Notes: generated from the letters alone by a model not told the origin. A stretch of 5,380 bases of DNA from Acidilobaceae archaeon (GCA_027013765.1 JALWGG010000040.1:1-5380), one strand, 5' to 3'; shown: positions 1 through 5,378, numbered from the stretch's first letter. Translations and numbers: made by a program.

Positions 1-19
1 GTATATTGCAGGCCTCATC

Positions 20-1999
20 ATGCATGCAGTCGACGAGGTCCTTGAAAAATATGAATCAGAGGGCTATAAGGGCCTTGCATCGGCCTTATTCCACTACTCC
101 CGATACATACCTATAGATTGGCTGCTTGACCCGGATCTCGTTGCTAAGAGCCTATTATCGAATAGATATCAGTTGTTTAGGTATAAGGATTTGATCGACC
201 GGGTAATCAAGCCCCTAGCTATCAAGGGGTTAGCGGATTACCACACCCACTTCTATGCCACACTTACACCAAGACTGTCGTGGCTGGCAGGCATACTGCC
301 AGGTATAGTGGGCAAGGTGCCTGTGAAGGGAGGTAGCAGGGGCTATCGGGGCGGCTACATGAGCCCTTATGATATACTTCATAGAGTGAAGCTTGCCGCA
401 TCATTCAGCTTGGCTAGATTAATCAGGATGTACAGGAATAGTAGGGTAGGAGATTCCGTGTTATGCCCTTTAGCGTCCTTTAACAAGCTTAGAGAGCATG
501 CCTTAGGAGAGTGGGAGATACTCAAGTATGTATACGGATTCGACACTTATGCTATAGATAAAATCGATTCCTATGAGTCCAGGGCCTTAGACAATGCATT
601 AAGAGGAAGGGGTGTGGGGGCAGCCTCCTCCTACCTCCTAATGCGGCTGCTCAACCATGTGCTTTTGAGTAGAATCCAGCCCTATCGTGGTTTAGAGTAT
701 TTTTCCCAGGTGTATAGAGTTAAGAACCTGCCATTCGCGGTTGGCCCAGGTCCTCGTCCCGAGTTTGTTTCGGCATTCAGCAGAGTGCTATCTGATAATA
801 TACTTTCCGAGGTCTGGATTAAGGTTACGGCTATGAGTAAGGCCAACTTTGTTGCGGTTGAGAAAATCCTCACACGGCTAGGACAGCGGTCGGGCAAGGT
901 TAGGATCCAGCTTACCACTATTAAGAGGAAATCTGGCTGCGCTGATAGGGGCGGGGTCATACTATGCCAGAAAGTATTCGACAACCTAGAGATTATAGCC
1001 AAGAATGTAGGGGCTGTGCTTAGGAGCGGGTCGGGCGGCTGGGTGTCTTATAGGAAAACCTATGATATGCTAGCTGGCTTTGACGTGGCGGGAGTAGAGG
1101 CTGGCAGCTTTAACTGGCCATACATTAGCGGCCTCTACAGCCTTGTTGAGATGTATAAGACCTATAAGAGGTCCTCTCCGGTCATAAGCTATCATGCGGG
1201 CGAGGAGTATGAGACAATTATATCCGGCCTCCGGAGGATATATGAGGTTCTAGCCTTCGCACCAATGAAGCCGGGTGATAGGCTTGCCCATGCACTGGCC
1301 CTAGCCATGCCGACATCGAGGATGGGGGAGTATAGTTATGCATTAAACCTTCTAGCCGATTACGCCTTTGAATACACACTCTACACCCGGGGTTACGTTG
1401 ACCCCCCGAGGAGCGGGTTACCGGAGACCCTGAAGACCAGCATGGGTAGGGTTTCAGCCTCCATCCTAGGCCGCCGCGTTGATCCTGGAACGTTTTGGGA
1501 CGCATGGGGGATACTCCATAAACCACTACTCAGCCTGTTAAAGTCCTTAGCTACCCACAACCCGACGGCACGGAGTATACTGCAGAGGGCTTTTAGAGAG
1601 TATAGCGTCCTCCTAACGTATTCACCTAGCATTGAGCTGGATCTGGATGAAGGCACGGCAAATCTATTATCTAACATCCTCCTAGACAGGAAGACCCGGA
1701 GAATGCTTATGAAGCCCCTCAGGAACCCCAGCCTCCCCCTCATTAAAGAACGCTTTACCGCCATAAGGAACTACATCCTAGACCGGATTAGAGCCATGGG
1801 TGTTAGAATTGAGGTCTGCCCAACATCCAACGCAGTGATAATCTGGCAACCACCCACAGAGCACCCCCTCCTAGCCAGGGAATACAAGGACCTAGTACTC
1901 CTAGGCACCGACGACCAGGCAGTCCTAAACACACACGTTACAATTGAATACCTCCACGCCGAGGCCGCCCGCAGACCCTCCATTCCACCTAGACCATGA
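20..1999 (+). CDS. RdrB-like adenosine deaminase superfamily protein (large, two insertions; 5' end may lie outside the window)
   Basis: Metal-dependent hydrolase of the adenosine/AMP deaminase superfamily, expected to replace the 6-amino group of an adenine nucleoside or nucleotide with oxygen. Every key residue is visible: HxH zinc ligands H75 and H77 (DYHTHF), a DVAGVEAG strand near 355-362, the third zinc histidine and catalytic glutamate in HAGE (392-395), H424 in GDRLAHALAL, CPTSN at 600-604, HP at 615-616, and the zinc and catalytic aspartates D631 and D632 in LGTDDQAV. At 659 residues it is nearly twice a housekeeping deaminase (about 350). The extra length lies between HxH and HAGE (about 315 residues) and between H424 and CPTSN (about 175). 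HAGE followed by GLRRI and GDRLAHALAL resembles RdrB of the RADAR anti-phage system (recalled from memory, not searched). No CARF domain is visible, so it is not an obvious Cad1. The frame is open to base 2, no ribosome site precedes the ATG at 20, and a TATATT at 2-7 is too close to it, so the true start may lie upstream. Superfamily certain; RADAR kinship about 0.6. Confidence 0.9.
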   Translation: MHAVDEVLEKYESEGYKGLASALFHYSRYIPIDWLLDPDLVAKSLLSNRYQLFRYKDLIDRVIKPLAIKGLADYHTHFYATLTPRLSWLAGILPGIVGKVPVKGGSRGYRGGYMSPYDILHRVKLAASFSLARLIRMYRNSRVGDSVLCPLASFNKLREHALGEWEILKYVYGFDTYAIDKIDSYESRALDNALRGRGVGAASSYLLMRLLNHVLLSRIQPYRGLEYFSQVYRVKNLPFAVGPGPRPEFVSAFSRVLSDNILSEVWIKVTAMSKANFVAVEKILTRLGQRSGKVRIQLTTIKRKSGCADRGGVILCQKVFDNLEIIAKNVGAVLRSGSGGWVSYRKTYDMLAGFDVAGVEAGSFNWPYISGLYSLVEMYKTYKRSSPVISYHAGEEYETIISGLRRIYEVLAFAPMKPGDRLAHALALAMPTSRMGEYSYALNLLADYAFEYTLYTRGYVDPPRSGLPETLKTSMGRVSASILGRRVDPGTFWDAWGILHKPLLSLLKSLATHNPTARSILQRAFREYSVLLTYSPSIELDLDEGTANLLSNILLDRKTRRMLMKPLRNPSLPLIKERFTAIRNYILDRIRAMGVRIEVCPTSNAVIIWQPPTEHPLLAREYKDLVLLGTDDQAVLNTHVTIEYLHAEAARRPSIPPRP

Positions 2000-2022
2000 C
2001 CACTCCGCATCAGGCTATTAGA

Positions 2023-2613
2023 TTAAGAGATTAGGGGCAACGCCGAGCTCAAGCCACATGCGACCGTTCTAACAAAGGACTGAGCTAACCTGAACGACAA
2101 GTCTATGAGACCTACCTCTTCATCGCTTAAACCGGTCTGCAGGGCCAGGTCACGGACCCTCCATTTGCTCTTCTCCAGCTCATGATCCAATGCACAATAC
2201 GTCGAGATGATTGAATCCGATATCTGTGCAAGCTGCATGTGAAACTCGCCGCGGGGAATGCCCTTAACCGCTAAGAGAATACCATGTATACGGGCGAGGA
2301 TTTCTGGTAGCTCGTCATGTAGCATGCTCCCAGCGTTTAAGAGGCTATGTATAGCTATCCGGGCTTCATTAACCCGGTTATATCTCAACGCGTCCAGGAG
2401 GTTGTCATACTGCCTTATGAAGGTATCTCTAACCAGTTCTGCTCCCTTCCCTCCACTATTTAATAGATCTCTTAGTAAACGTAAACTCTCGCCAGGAACA
2501 CGTCCAGCTCGTCCAGCCTGTTCCACCACCCTCTCAATGCTACCCAATGCATCCCTACACCGAACCGGGACTCCAGACAGTGTTGTATAACACCTGTAAT
2601 TCGCCGTGTTCAC
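2023..2613 (-). CDS. Uncharacterised, probably all-helical protein; third gene of the operon
   Basis: A 196-residue protein I do not recognise. It starts with GTG 16 bases after the ATPase stop, so it is almost certainly co-transcribed with it. Apart from about 25 N-terminal residues with two cysteines (C8, C19), it reads as a series of amphipathic helices with leucine/isoleucine spacing (roughly 25-34, 42-52, 57-77, 81-95, 97-117, 123-150, 152-160, 164-187). There is no signal peptide, clear membrane span, nucleotide-binding motif or catalytic signature. Such a protein could be a small structural or adaptor subunit partnering the ATPase, but that is inference from position. The GTG is chosen because the ATG at 2620 is in another frame that stops after about 21 codons. 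A GGGG run lies just upstream but is a poor ribosome site. It converges on the deaminase gene with 23 bases between the stops. Confidence 0.78.
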   Translation of the reverse strand: MNTANYRCYTTLSGVPVRCRDALGSIERVVEQAGRAGRVPGESLRLLRDLLNSGGKGAELVRDTFIRQYDNLLDALRYNRVNEARIAIHSLLNAGSMLHDELPEILARIHGILLAVKGIPRGEFHMQLAQISDSIISTYCALDHELEKSKWRVRDLALQTGLSDEEVGLIDLSFRLAQSFVRTVACGLSSALPLIS

Positions 2614-2626
2614 GGGGCATTACCCC
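2604..2626 (-). promoter_or_regulatory. Two competing small stem-loops at the GTG start of the 196-residue protein
   Basis: On the minus strand GGGG-TAATG-CCCC (2626-2614) forms a short stem just before the GTG at 2613-2611. The overlapping inverted repeat CCGTG-AA-CACGG (2615-2604) covers the GTG itself. Both use bases 2614-2615, so they cannot form together. The only ribosome-site-like sequence is the GGGG arm. A translational role is speculative, as such stems are short. Confidence 0.25.
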
Positions 2627-2629
2627 TAC

Positions 2630-3505
2630 TTAACGCTTCAATATCATTTTCAACATATCATTTATATTTTTCTCCAAGCGTTCAACGGCTATCTGTAGCA
2701 GATCTCTTGGATGGGGCGATCTTTGGCCTGGCAAGGCTAGCTCCTGGATCCAGGGTAACGTTATTGGGCCGATAATCTGTACAGCATTTGCCTGCCCATT
2801 AATGCGGTTTCTAAGCTCGGCGATGGTATTGTTGATTTGTTTGTCGAGTCCACCCGTGATCGTCTTAAGGGCCTCTTGAGGAACCATGTTTAGTACTGGC
2901 AGGAGGCTTTGTGGAACCCTTTTTGGCTGTATCCGCCTCTCCCTTATTCCCTTATATAGTAGCGGGAATGTGTCGACTACCCGCTTCAACTCTATACTCG
3001 TCGCCCTTCCGATCACCTCCACTACAGCGTCTGCTACCGCTATTAGGTCTTGGCTTGGTACTGCTAGGCCCGACCTTGCATCGATGATTACATTGTCATA
3101 GCCCATGTTTTTTAGGTCCTCTGCAATGGCCTCAGTTCTATGGACGAATACGCTCCTGTACTTAATGTTTGTGCCCCATGAGAACGTGACCATGTCTACC
3201 GTCTCAAGGGATGGATATGTCAATAGAGCATCTACCTCAAGACCGTCATAGCCGACCTTGAAGAGGTCCTCCCTGCCAGGCCCTAGTCCCCAGAGTAGTA
3301 GGGTGAAGAAGTCCCTAGCCTCCCTATTCTCTAGCTTCCTAAGCGCATCCTCGGGGCTCCTACTGTAGAGGTAGATGCTCGGGGCCTCGAAGTCAGTATC
3401 TATAACGGCAACCCTCGACCCGCTCCTGGCCAGCGTGAGGGCTGTTGCTAGTGCTAGAAGGGTTCTGCCCGCCCCCCCAGTGATGCTGTGGAATACAATG
3501 ATCAT
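2630..3505 (-). CDS. MinD/ParA-type (SIMIBI) P-loop ATPase, GGAGRT 'KGGVGR-like' variant
   Basis: A 291-residue cytosolic ATPase of the MinD/ParA group; members usually act as ATP-dependent dimeric switches that position or activate a partner. The P-loop at 8-15 reads ITGGAGRT. Both lysines of the deviant Walker A motif (KGGxGKT) are replaced, the signature lysine by T9 and the phosphate-contacting lysine by R14. The switch strand VIDTDFEAPS follows at 34-43, and the Walker B strand at 138-146 continues as IIDARSG. This combination (G-R-T loop, D-x-D-x-E-A-P, D-x-R-[ST]-G) resembles the bacterial 'KGGVGR-motif variant' ATPases rather than septum-placing MinD. No long C-terminal amphipathic membrane helix is obvious, though the last 25 residues form a charged helix. 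The ATG at 3505 overlaps the TGA of the upstream kinase gene (ATGA) and has a strong purine-rich ribosome site. The same frame stays open upstream to 3940, but that part is low-complexity shadow of the kinase gene. Family call firm; cellular role unknown. Confidence 0.9.
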   Translation of the reverse strand: MIIVFHSITGGAGRTLLALATALTLARSGSRVAVIDTDFEAPSIYLYSRSPEDALRKLENREARDFFTLLLWGLGPGREDLFKVGYDGLEVDALLTYPSLETVDMVTFSWGTNIKYRSVFVHRTEAIAEDLKNMGYDNVIIDARSGLAVPSQDLIAVADAVVEVIGRATSIELKRVVDTFPLLYKGIRERRIQPKRVPQSLLPVLNMVPQEALKTITGGLDKQINNTIAELRNRINGQANAVQIIGPITLPWIQELALPGQRSPHPRDLLQIAVERLEKNINDMLKMILKR

Positions 3506-4479
3506 CCTTCCCTCCTCCTTGTTAGGAGGTCTAGCAGGCCGATGTTGTTCAAATGTCTGATGGTTTTTGTGATCGTTTCTCTGAGTGAGATTGTTATTGT
3601 TGTTCCTGTGGTGTTTGTCTCGACTATGATCGGGTATCCCTCCACGCCTCCGCTGCATGGGTAGAATTCCTCTGGCCTGATCCCCTCGCTCTCCAGCACC
3701 CTGTACCATAGCCTGCTCCTCCACTCGTCTCTGCTGCTGCATGGTGCTTCTGGCTCCCTCTTGAGCCATTCTATAACCTCCCTGAACCTCCTCCTGGTGG
3801 CCTCCAGCATGGGTTTGGCTTCGTAGAGCTGGATCTTCCACCTCTCCCCCGATATCCTGCGTAGGGCCTCGCCTGTGTCTACGTCTATGAATACTAGTAT
3901 GTGTGGTGGGGGGGCGAACTCGTTCAGCCTCATGAGCCACTCTATGGGCATGCCTGGATAGGTCTTCAACCCCCCGTCAGCGTATAGCCTTGCATCCTGG
4001 GTCTGGTATGCGAGGGTGGAGTACTTGTACCTGTCGCTAGTCGCTATGACGGGTTTGCGTAGGAGCGGGAGCACGCCCCGCTCCTCCACCACATCCCCGT
4101 TCATGCCAAGCTGTATCCCCTCCGCTAGGAGGTGCCAGGCCCTGTCGGCTGCGAACAGGAGCGAGGCTAGGAGTGGGGCCTTTAGGATCGACAGGTAGCC
4201 TCCAGACATCATCTGCCATAGGAAGGCTCCTATTGGCCCGTAGGTCGGCTCCTTCGTGTAGGCGCTCCCCTGCCCAGTTGGCAGTAGCTCCTCGAAAACC
4301 CTCTTAATCCCCTGGGAGTGGCTGGAGACGCCAGCGCCATCAATACCCTCAACGGCTATAAAGAGGCCATAACGCCTCCCCTTAGCAATACTAACACTCT
4401 CAATACCAAGCTCAACCCTCACAGCCTCAACAACCTGCAAAACAACCTCAGGCATCACACTCAACTTGACAAGCACCAT
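3502..4479 (-). CDS. Thymidylate-kinase-like P-loop protein lacking the Walker A lysine
   Basis: A 325-residue protein of the dTMP kinase family (family reaction dTMP + ATP to dTDP + ADP). Numbered from the ATG at 4479, the family landmarks are in order: P-loop EGIDGAGVSS (44-53), KEPTYGPIG (76-84), LFAADRAWHL (108-117), the DRY signature SDRYKYSTLAYQ (148-159), a WLMRLNEFAPPP segment (181-192), IDVDTGEALRRI (198-209), and a YE...R helix (219-230). The P-loop lysine is valine (V51), which could abolish or remodel phosphate transfer. It exceeds the usual 200-220 residues through a ~35-residue N-terminal extension, an insert before DRY (about 121-145) and a cysteine-containing insert (about 243-282) before the last strand and helix. 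The ATG at 4479 is preferred over the longer GTG at 4539 because a TATA-like box sits about 30 bases upstream, inside that longer frame. It is the first gene of the operon. It may be the cell's own dTMP kinase of a crenarchaeal subtype or a repurposed nucleotide sensor; I cannot decide. Confidence 0.85.
   Translation of the reverse strand: MVLVKLSVMPEVVLQVVEAVRVELGIESVSIAKGRRYGLFIAVEGIDGAGVSSHSQGIKRVFEELLPTGQGSAYTKEPTYGPIGAFLWQMMSGGYLSILKAPLLASLLFAADRAWHLLAEGIQLGMNGDVVEERGVLPLLRKPVIATSDRYKYSTLAYQTQDARLYADGGLKTYPGMPIEWLMRLNEFAPPPHILVFIDVDTGEALRRISGERWKIQLYEAKPMLEATRRRFREVIEWLKREPEAPCSSRDEWRSRLWYRVLESEGIRPEEFYPCSGGVEGYPIIVETNTTGTTITISLRETITKTIRHLNNIGLLDLLTRRREG
3503..3529 (-). promoter_or_regulatory. 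Ribosome-binding site of the ATPase gene inside a hairpin, with ATGA stop/start overlap
   Basis: On the minus strand, CCTCCTAACAAGGAGG (3529-3514) forms a perfect 6-bp stem with a 4-base loop. Its 3' arm is the Shine-Dalgarno sequence of the ATPase gene. A second overlapping GGAGG (plus-strand CCTCC at 3511-3515) lies 5 bases before the ATG. The kinase TGA (3504-3502) overlaps that ATG (3505-3503). A ribosome finishing the kinase would melt the stem, so translational coupling is likely (inference). Confidence 0.6.
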
Positions 4480-4503
4480 ACTCCCCAATAGGGAGTTCTT
4501 TGA

Positions 4504-4513
4504 GCTTAATAAG
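4504..4513 (-). promoter_or_regulatory. TATA-like box of the kinase-ATPase-orphan operon
   Basis: The minus strand reads CTTATTAAGC, centred near 4509. An archaeal transcription start about 26 bases downstream would fall near 4483, giving a leader of only a few bases before the ATG at 4479. The GGGGAGT directly before that ATG is too close to act as a standard ribosome site, which also favours near-leaderless initiation. Confidence 0.5.
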
Positions 4514-4587
4514 TCTGATGACCTCTGAGGCCCTGGCACACTCCAATCTTAACTCTAAAACACTAGCTCGTCCCCCCTTTAACATCC

Positions 4588-4596
4588 TTATAATGC
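4588..4596. promoter_or_regulatory. Weak second TATA-like element in the divergent region
   Basis: The plus strand reads TTATAATGC (minus CATTATAA) in an AT-rich stretch. On the minus strand it would start a transcript near 4565, long enough to include the alternative GTG at 4539. On the plus strand it would start near the 4608-4625 inverted repeat. It is weaker evidence than the two boxes placed exactly for the chosen starts. Confidence 0.2.
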
Positions 4597-4607
4597 TAAT
4601 TTAAGCC

Positions 4608-4625
4608 ATTTTAGGGATCTAAAAT
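4608..4625. repeat. 7-bp perfect inverted repeat, possible operator
   Basis: ATTTTAGGGATCTAAAAT is a perfect 7-bp inverted repeat with a 4-base centre (GGAT), in the middle of the region between the divergent promoters. Its size suits a small dimeric DNA-binding regulator. No second copy was seen in the window. Confidence 0.35.
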
Positions 4626-4649
4626 CTGATAGTAATGTATGGGCTAGCT

Positions 4650-4669
4650 CTCGTGTTCTACCTCGTGTT
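4650..4669. repeat. Direct repeat CTCGTGTT spaced 12 bases
   Basis: CTCGTGTT occurs at 4650-4657 and again at 4662-4669, start to start 12 bases. It lies in the divergent intergenic region upstream of the small plus-strand gene. It could be a tandem protein-binding site or chance. Confidence 0.25.
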
Positions 4670-4748
4670 TTACAATAATTTGATGATAGGGGAATCTGGA
4701 CTAAGTGCTAATGGCGTATCACTGGGGCTCCCGGTGGTCGTTCATGAA

Positions 4749-4757
4749 TATTATTAA
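4749..4757 (+). promoter_or_regulatory. TATA-like box of the 78-residue protein gene
   Basis: TATTATTAA, followed by a short T run, is centred near 4753, about 26 bases before the ATG at 4779. This fits leaderless transcription beginning at that ATG, and is too close to the ATG at 4770 (17 bases) to serve it. Confidence 0.5.
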
Positions 4758-4778
4758 TTTTTCTATGAGATGGTGGCT

Positions 4779-5015
4779 ATGAGTGGGTCTTTAGACGCCA
4801 GGAGGAATAATGTTATCATAATAGAGGCTCCTCTTCGGCTTGAGGGGAAGGCGTATGTGGTGAAGAGGTTGTTTGAGTCGCTGGGCTACAGTGTCGAGGT
4901 GGAGATAAACCCCGGAGCCGACCACCTCAAGGTGATATTCGACGGCAAGGTACTCTATGACTACAACTACGCCTACCTACTCCTACTCAAACAAGCACGA
5001 CACCAGCAGGGGTGA
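4779..5015 (+). CDS. Small predicted beta-alpha-beta-beta-alpha protein (possible CxxC-less Rdx/SelW-like fold)
   Basis: A 78-residue soluble protein with no signal peptide or membrane segment. Read by eye it has a strand (NNVIIIEAP, 10-18), a helix (about 22-37), two strands (YSVEVEINPG at 40-49 and HLKVIFDGKVLYDYN at 52-66) and a final helix. That order, with the NPG turn and the V-x-FDGKVLY hairpin, recalls the Rdx/SelW thioredoxin-like family, but the redox CxxC is absent and there is no cysteine at all. I treat the resemblance as a weak lead. The ATG at 4779 is preferred over the one at 4770 because of the TATA-like box 26 bases upstream; with the earlier start it has 81 residues. It is transcribed away from the kinase operon and ends 12 bases before the stop of the convergent right-hand frame. 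Codon composition runs from G/T-rich at the start to A/C-rich at the end, as in the kinase gene. Confidence 0.65.
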   Translation: MSGSLDARRNNVIIIEAPLRLEGKAYVVKRLFESLGYSVEVEINPGADHLKVIFDGKVLYDYNYAYLLLLKQARHQQG

Positions 5016-5027
5016 TAGGCGATGGGG

Positions 5028-5378
5028 CTATGGGTCTCCCGTCAATACCCTGATTTTGTCTTTTTCTTTCTCTAGCTTATCAGCGATTTTCCGTGCTAGG
5101 TCTTCATAAATGCTTAACTCAAAACAGCCATGTGACGTATCTTTGTTGCTATTCTTGTCACGGTCTTCTTTGATGTTTTTCTTGATTTCATTAATAATAT
5201 CGTCTATGTCCTTGGATGTTATGGGTGGTAGGGTGAGGATCTTTGCCTGTCTAGGCAAGAGTAGAAATGGTCCTCCGGAGGCTATGTCGCTCTGGAGCCG
5301 TGTTGCTATAGTATCGGGGTTAATCCTATCCTCATTCATGTTTCTTATCTCATCTATGTTTCCTGTCTTATTTTTCAT
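5028..5378 (-). CDS. Hypothetical lysine/asparagine-rich protein, possibly partial at the window edge
   Basis: I do not recognise this protein. Counting from the ATG at 5378 it has 116 residues, but the frame is still open at the window edge and no upstream sequence is available to judge the start, so it may be the C-terminal part of a longer protein. Residues 20-52 are moderately hydrophobic (SGGPFLLLPRQAKILTLPP). Residues 55-82 are a strongly charged K/D/N-rich stretch, then SHGCFELSIYEDLARKIADK and another lysine/glutamate-rich helix follow. Its base composition is visibly more AT-rich and its residues more K/N/D-rich than its neighbours, so it may have a different origin. It converges on the small plus-strand gene with 12 bases between stops. 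Confidence 0.5.
   Translation of the reverse strand: MKNKTGNIDEIRNMNEDRINPDTIATRLQSDIASGGPFLLLPRQAKILTLPPITSKDIDDIINEIKKNIKEDRDKNSNKDTSHGCFELSIYEDLARKIADKLEKEKDKIRVLTGDP
5053..5073 (+). terminator. T-rich tract, possible terminator of the small plus-strand gene
   Basis: A pyrimidine tract with TTTT, TTTTT and TTT runs lies about 38 bases after the stop of the 78-residue protein. Archaeal RNA polymerase can terminate at such T-rich stretches. It also encodes the lysine/glutamate-rich end of the opposing frame, so the T-richness has another explanation. Confidence 0.3.

Noticed and set aside
20..1999. Deaminase as a CRISPR-linked Cad1 (CARF-deaminase)
   Set aside because: Only about 75 residues precede HxH inside the window, with no Rossmann-like CARF pattern. 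No cas genes or CRISPR repeats are present, though the open 5' end leaves a small doubt.
682..2010. Four minus-strand open frames inside the deaminase gene (682-1002, 1218-1526, 1393-1764, 1771-2010)
   Set aside because: They lie antisense to a gene with a complete set of family motifs, show no recognisable motifs and have shadow-type composition.
2258..2590. Plus-strand 110-residue open frame opposite the orphan gene
   Set aside because: Serine/arginine-rich shadow composition. The opposite strand gives a better protein that fits the operon spacing.
2886..3560. Plus-strand frames at 2886-3101 and 3375-3560
   Set aside because: Antisense to the motif-supported ATPase gene; no independent start signals or motifs.
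3506..3940. In-frame 145-residue N-terminal extension of the ATPase frame
   Set aside because: It overlaps the kinase gene in another frame on the same strand and is low-complexity H/R/Q/N-rich. The P-loop domain normally begins right at the methionine at 3505, which has a strong ribosome site.
4016..4219. Short frames on both strands inside the kinase gene (4016-4198 plus, 4037-4219 minus)
   Set aside because: They overlap the region encoding the LFAADRAWHL and DRY motifs of the kinase and have shadow composition.
4480..4539. Extra 20 codons of the kinase frame starting at GTG 4539
   Set aside because: The stretch contains the TATA-like box positioned for the ATG at 4479 and has no ribosome site of its own. 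A start here would need the weaker upstream TATA-like element.
4679..4728. Possible C/D box small RNA (TGATGA at 4681-4686)
   Set aside because: Only the C-like box is present, and it lacks the purine expected before TGATGA. The downstream candidates read CTGG, not CTGA, and no proper C' box is found.
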